A stretch of DNA of 47,257 bases from Crocosphaera sp. (GTDB lineage Bacteria; Cyanobacteriota; Cyanobacteriia; Cyanobacteriales; Microcystaceae): NCBI GenBank assembly GCA_030064935.1, contig JASJEA010000013.1:1-47257 (forward strand), read 5' to 3'. A program made the position numbers and the translations under genes. Below the pieces are notes generated by a model that worked only from the letters and a program-made list of their open reading frames with translations, was not told where the DNA came from and did not search any database. The first letter of the stretch is position 1. Each line of letters opens with the position of its first letter. Of this stretch, positions 44,800 through 47,257 are shown one piece after another.

Positions 44800-45129
44800 A
44801 TGGAGTTAATTATTTCTATTTTTAATGGTCTATTACCTGTTAATCTGTCCTCATTTTTAGGGACAATGATATTGATATTTTTCTTAGGGTTTGCTATTGG
44901 TTTAGGATATTTTGGGGGACTTTGGTTAACCTTAAAAAAACTTCCTCAAACCAGTCATCCTTATCGTTTAATGATAGGTAGTTTTATTCTAAGATTAATG
45001 ATAACCTTATGTTGTTTTTATGGACTAATCTATTTATTTGATAATTTAGAAACTGGCATTATGCTATTTATTGCGGTTTTAGGATTTATTTTGGCTAGAC
45101 TTGTTCTAACTCAAAAAATTATAACTTAA
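44800..45129 (+). CDS. atpR: AtpR-like N-ATPase accessory membrane protein
   Basis: 109 residues with three hydrophobic helices (about 17-38, 56-77 and 83-103). IGLGYFGGLWLTLKKLPQTS, then HPYRLMIGSFILRLMITL, with arginines placed in the membrane helix, matches the AtpR proteins of N-ATPase operons, thought to help assemble the Na+ c ring. In canonical operons atpR lies directly before atpB on the same strand. Here it is on the opposite strand, 268 bases away. A terminator follows. Assignment rests on pattern and context. Confidence 0.72.
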   Translation: MELIISIFNGLLPVNLSSFLGTMILIFFLGFAIGLGYFGGLWLTLKKLPQTSHPYRLMIGSFILRLMITLCCFYGLIYLFDNLETGIMLFIAVLGFILARLVLTQKIIT

Positions 45130-45195
45130 CACAGTATCTAGGATGTGTAAGTCAGTAACTTTTTAAAATAATCATAGAGTTTGAAATAATTGCCC

Positions 45196-45236
45196 AACCT
45201 ACAAGTAAATTGAATCTGATACTATTGTAGGTTTTT
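45196..45236 (+). terminator. Terminator-like hairpin after atpR
   Basis: AACCTACAA and TTGTAGGTT form a 9-bp stem with a 23-base loop, followed by TTT. It is 66 bases after the atpR stop. Confidence 0.6.
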
Positions 45237-45339
45237 AATACTATTAAATCCAATACCATTCTTTTTTTACTGTGTTAATGTTGCAGGAATTAAATATATG
45301 TTTATAATATTGATTATCCACATTATCCATTGATGCTAC

Positions 45340-46533
45340 ATGAGTGCAAAACCGTTACAAAAGATACTATTTGGAAGTCCCGGAACAGGAAAAAGTTATA
45401 AAATTAGAGAGATAGCTCAACAAGAGTTAAATATTGAGTTTGATGAGAACAGTAAAATACTGAAGAATACAGTTAAAACTGTGTTTCATCCTGAATATAC
45501 ATATGCTGACTTTATGGGTAAGTTACTCCCTTTAACTCAAGGTAACAATGTTATTTATAAATATTATCCTGGTCATTTTTTACGTGCGTTGGGAATGGCC
45601 TATAAAGGTTTAATTGATGGTCATAATCAACATTATTTATTAGTTATAGATGAGTTAAATAGAGGGAATGCAACTGCTATTTTTGGTACAGTATTTCAGT
45701 TATTAGATAGGGAAGATGATTATTGGTCAACTTATGAAATTGATATTTCTGAAATGGAGTTGATTGGTTTATTGAATGTAATGGGATATCAAGCAGAAAT
45801 TAATAATAAAGGAAAGATCATAGTTAATGATATTCCTTATAATAGATTTTATCAAGATATTGAAAGAAAAATACAATCGAATCATCCTGAAGCAATGAGA
45901 GTTTTATCTTTATTAAAAGATACTAATAACCCTAAAATAAAAATTTCTAGTAATTTATCAATTCTCGCTACAATTAATACATCTGACGAGTCAATTTACT
46001 ATTTAGATACTGCATTTAAAAGACGATGGGATTGGGAATATATTGAAATATTCAATACTACAATTAATTATAATGATATCCCTAAAGAAATTCGAGGTGT
46101 TAAACTGATTTTTGATTTTATTCCTGGTATCGTAGAACTAGATTGGAGTTCCTGTATTGTTGGATTAAATGATTTTATTAAAGATAATCACCAGATTATT
46201 AGAAGAATAGAAGATAAACAAATAGGTTGGTGGTTCATTAAACCAGATAATGACGTATTTTCACAGGAAAATATAATTTCAGAGGAAAAAGTCATAAATA
46301 AGTTAATGTTTTATCTTTGGGATACCGTCTTTACGAGAGATAAAAGACCCCTAGAAACTGTTCTAAAAAAAGTTGTAGGAAATGAAAAATTAAAATTAGT
46401 AACCTATGGAGAATTTATATCATATAGCTATGAGTTTATGGAGTATTTGTATAAAAGGGGGTCTGGATTAATTATTTATCCTCAATTAGTAGAATCAGAT
46501 GAATCAGATGAAAGTAGTATTATAGGTTTTTGA
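45340..46533 (+). CDS. McrB-like AAA+ GTPase (modification-dependent restriction)
   Basis: 397 residues. Walker A is FGSPGTGKSYKI (G12-S19), Walker B YLLVIDELNRGNATAIFG (about 99-116), and the McrB-type consensus appears as ILATINTSDESIYYLDTAF, then KRRWDWEYIE, where other McrB proteins have MNTADRS and the arginine finger. There is no N-terminal DNA-recognition domain before the motor, as in LlaJI-type systems and short McrB proteins. It would power DNA translocation or cleavage by a partner. The next gene starts 38 bases after its stop. The AT content and coding style differ from the N-ATPase genes and suggest an acquired unit. Confidence 0.85.
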   Translation: MSAKPLQKILFGSPGTGKSYKIREIAQQELNIEFDENSKILKNTVKTVFHPEYTYADFMGKLLPLTQGNNVIYKYYPGHFLRALGMAYKGLIDGHNQHYLLVIDELNRGNATAIFGTVFQLLDREDDYWSTYEIDISEMELIGLLNVMGYQAEINNKGKIIVNDIPYNRFYQDIERKIQSNHPEAMRVLSLLKDTNNPKIKISSNLSILATINTSDESIYYLDTAFKRRWDWEYIEIFNTTINYNDIPKEIRGVKLIFDFIPGIVELDWSSCIVGLNDFIKDNHQIIRRIEDKQIGWWFIKPDNDVFSQENIISEEKVINKLMFYLWDTVFTRDKRPLETVLKKVVGNEKLKLVTYGEFISYSYEFMEYLYKRGSGLIIYPQLVESDESDESSIIGF

Positions 46534-46571
46534 TTAATAAGAAAGTAAAAAAATATATTAATTTTTTCATA

Positions 46572-47213
46572 ATGATAAACTTTAACCAACTAAAATTAAT
46601 TATTGATGATAAATATTCCTTTGTAGGGATAGAAAAAAAAGATAATGAACTTTGTTTTTATCTACCTAAAGGATTTGAGTATAAACTAGAAAAAATAGAA
46701 ACTTTTGATGAGAAAAGAAAACTTTTTTTCTTGTTTTATCGTATCTTCCATAAATTTAAAAATATTTGTCTAGAAAAAGGATATCTAGATGAAAACTCTA
46801 AGATACTTAAATCAGATAGAGATGGAATTATTGATAATGATCTGGGTTCAGATGTCATCGAAAATGAAGCAGAAGAAAACATTTTTTATTCTAAACTAAC
46901 CAGTATTGATACAATTTTAGAAACCTATAATGAACCCAAAATACTCAGTTTAGTTTATCGAACCAGTAAAGGAGAAATATTCGATTATAGTCAATCTTAT
47001 AAGTTTCTACATCGTGCTATTTTTTTACCAAATAATGCAGCTTATGTTGATTATATGGATTTACCTCGTAAACAAGTTCAGTTTCAGTCAACTGATTTAG
47101 TTGCCATGTATTGTTATTTATTATGGGAAGTAAAAAAACAATTAAATGGTTCTACAGTACATACTATGCTAAGCTATCAGCTAGATGCCAAAACAATAAA
47201 GCTCTATTTTTGA
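46572..47213 (+). CDS. LlaJI-like restriction partner protein, possibly truncated
   Basis: 213 residues from the ATG at 46572 (MINFNQLKLIIDDKYSFVGI); a TTG at 46530 would overlap the McrB gene. The opening FVGIEKKDNELCFYLPKGFE and the later KQVQFQSTDLVAMYCYLLWE resemble the LlaJI/McrC-type partner encoded after McrB-like GTPases. That partner normally provides DNA recognition or the PD-(D/E)XK nuclease and is usually nearly twice this length. The frame stops at TGA (47211-47213). The next frame can be read as EVIYIPKTKTATF before another stop, so a frameshift or early stop is possible, and the window ends 44 bases later. No catalytic nuclease motif is visible. Confidence 0.55.
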   Translation: MINFNQLKLIIDDKYSFVGIEKKDNELCFYLPKGFEYKLEKIETFDEKRKLFFLFYRIFHKFKNICLEKGYLDENSKILKSDRDGIIDNDLGSDVIENEAEENIFYSKLTSIDTILETYNEPKILSLVYRTSKGEIFDYSQSYKFLHRAIFLPNNAAYVDYMDLPRKQVQFQSTDLVAMYCYLLWEVKKQLNGSTVHTMLSYQLDAKTIKLYF

Positions 47214-47257
47214 AGTTATTTACATTCCTAAAACCAAAACCGCAACGTTTTAAAACT

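Overview
The window looks like a chromosomal segment of a unicellular cyanobacterium, probably of the Crocosphaera/Cyanothece type. The evidence is AT-rich sequence, 14 copies of the cyanobacterial HIP1 octamer GCGATCGC, and cyanobacterial gene content: RbcR-type LysR regulator, PilMNOQ operon, gpmI-secG neighbours, a TIGR03792-family protein and an N-type Na+-translocating ATPase. The genus is an inference; no 16S rRNA or tRNA gene is visible.

Layout. 1-4.2 kb: an N-terminally damaged Rieske protein converges on secG and gpmI, followed by a membrane-anchored GTPase with a DUF697-like tail. 4.2-9.0 kb: an AT-rich block with a non-coding or decayed lead-in, three glycosyltransferases and an FAD monooxygenase. 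9.2-14.5 kb: housekeeping genes ftsH, rbcR and miaB, a TIGR03792 protein and a 37-residue membrane peptide. 14.6-21.1 kb (all minus): gcvH, an SLC45-like sugar porter, gpsA, and the dTDP-rhamnose genes rfbB, rfbA and rfbD, interrupted by a Uma2 pseudogene and lacking rfbC. 21.2-24.4 kb (minus): Sfp-type phosphopantetheinyl transferase, a sensor histidine kinase and two tandem K+ channel paralogues. 24.5-28.2 kb (plus): an RND efflux permease and two small membrane proteins. 28.2-33.0 kb: an accessory module of a transmembrane STAND-type NTPase with twelve nearly identical 40-residue TPR units and a tail-anchored coiled-coil protein, bounded by 60-67 bp direct repeats. 33.2-38.2 kb: pilM-N-O-Q. 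38.2-40.4 kb: a RecB-type PD-(D/E)XK nuclease, a DprA/SLOG-fold protein and infC. 40.5-45.1 kb: an incomplete and rearranged N-ATPase set (A, F, E, B on minus, R divergent on plus; D, C, Q and G absent) with a TVP38/VTT membrane protein inserted between atpE and atpF. 45.3-47.2 kb: an McrB-like GTPase and a LlaJI-like partner, a modification-dependent restriction candidate.

How the parts may work together. The glycosyltransferases and the dTDP-rhamnose genes could feed the same surface polysaccharide. PilMNOQ is the alignment and secretin part of the type IV pilus. The two channels and the kinase have the spacing of one transcription unit, suggesting ion-linked signalling. The STAND/TPR and McrB/LlaJI modules are the defence-like accessory parts. 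The STAND protein is the most unusual: its predicted topology puts the NTPase in the cytoplasm and the variable repeat array across the membrane.
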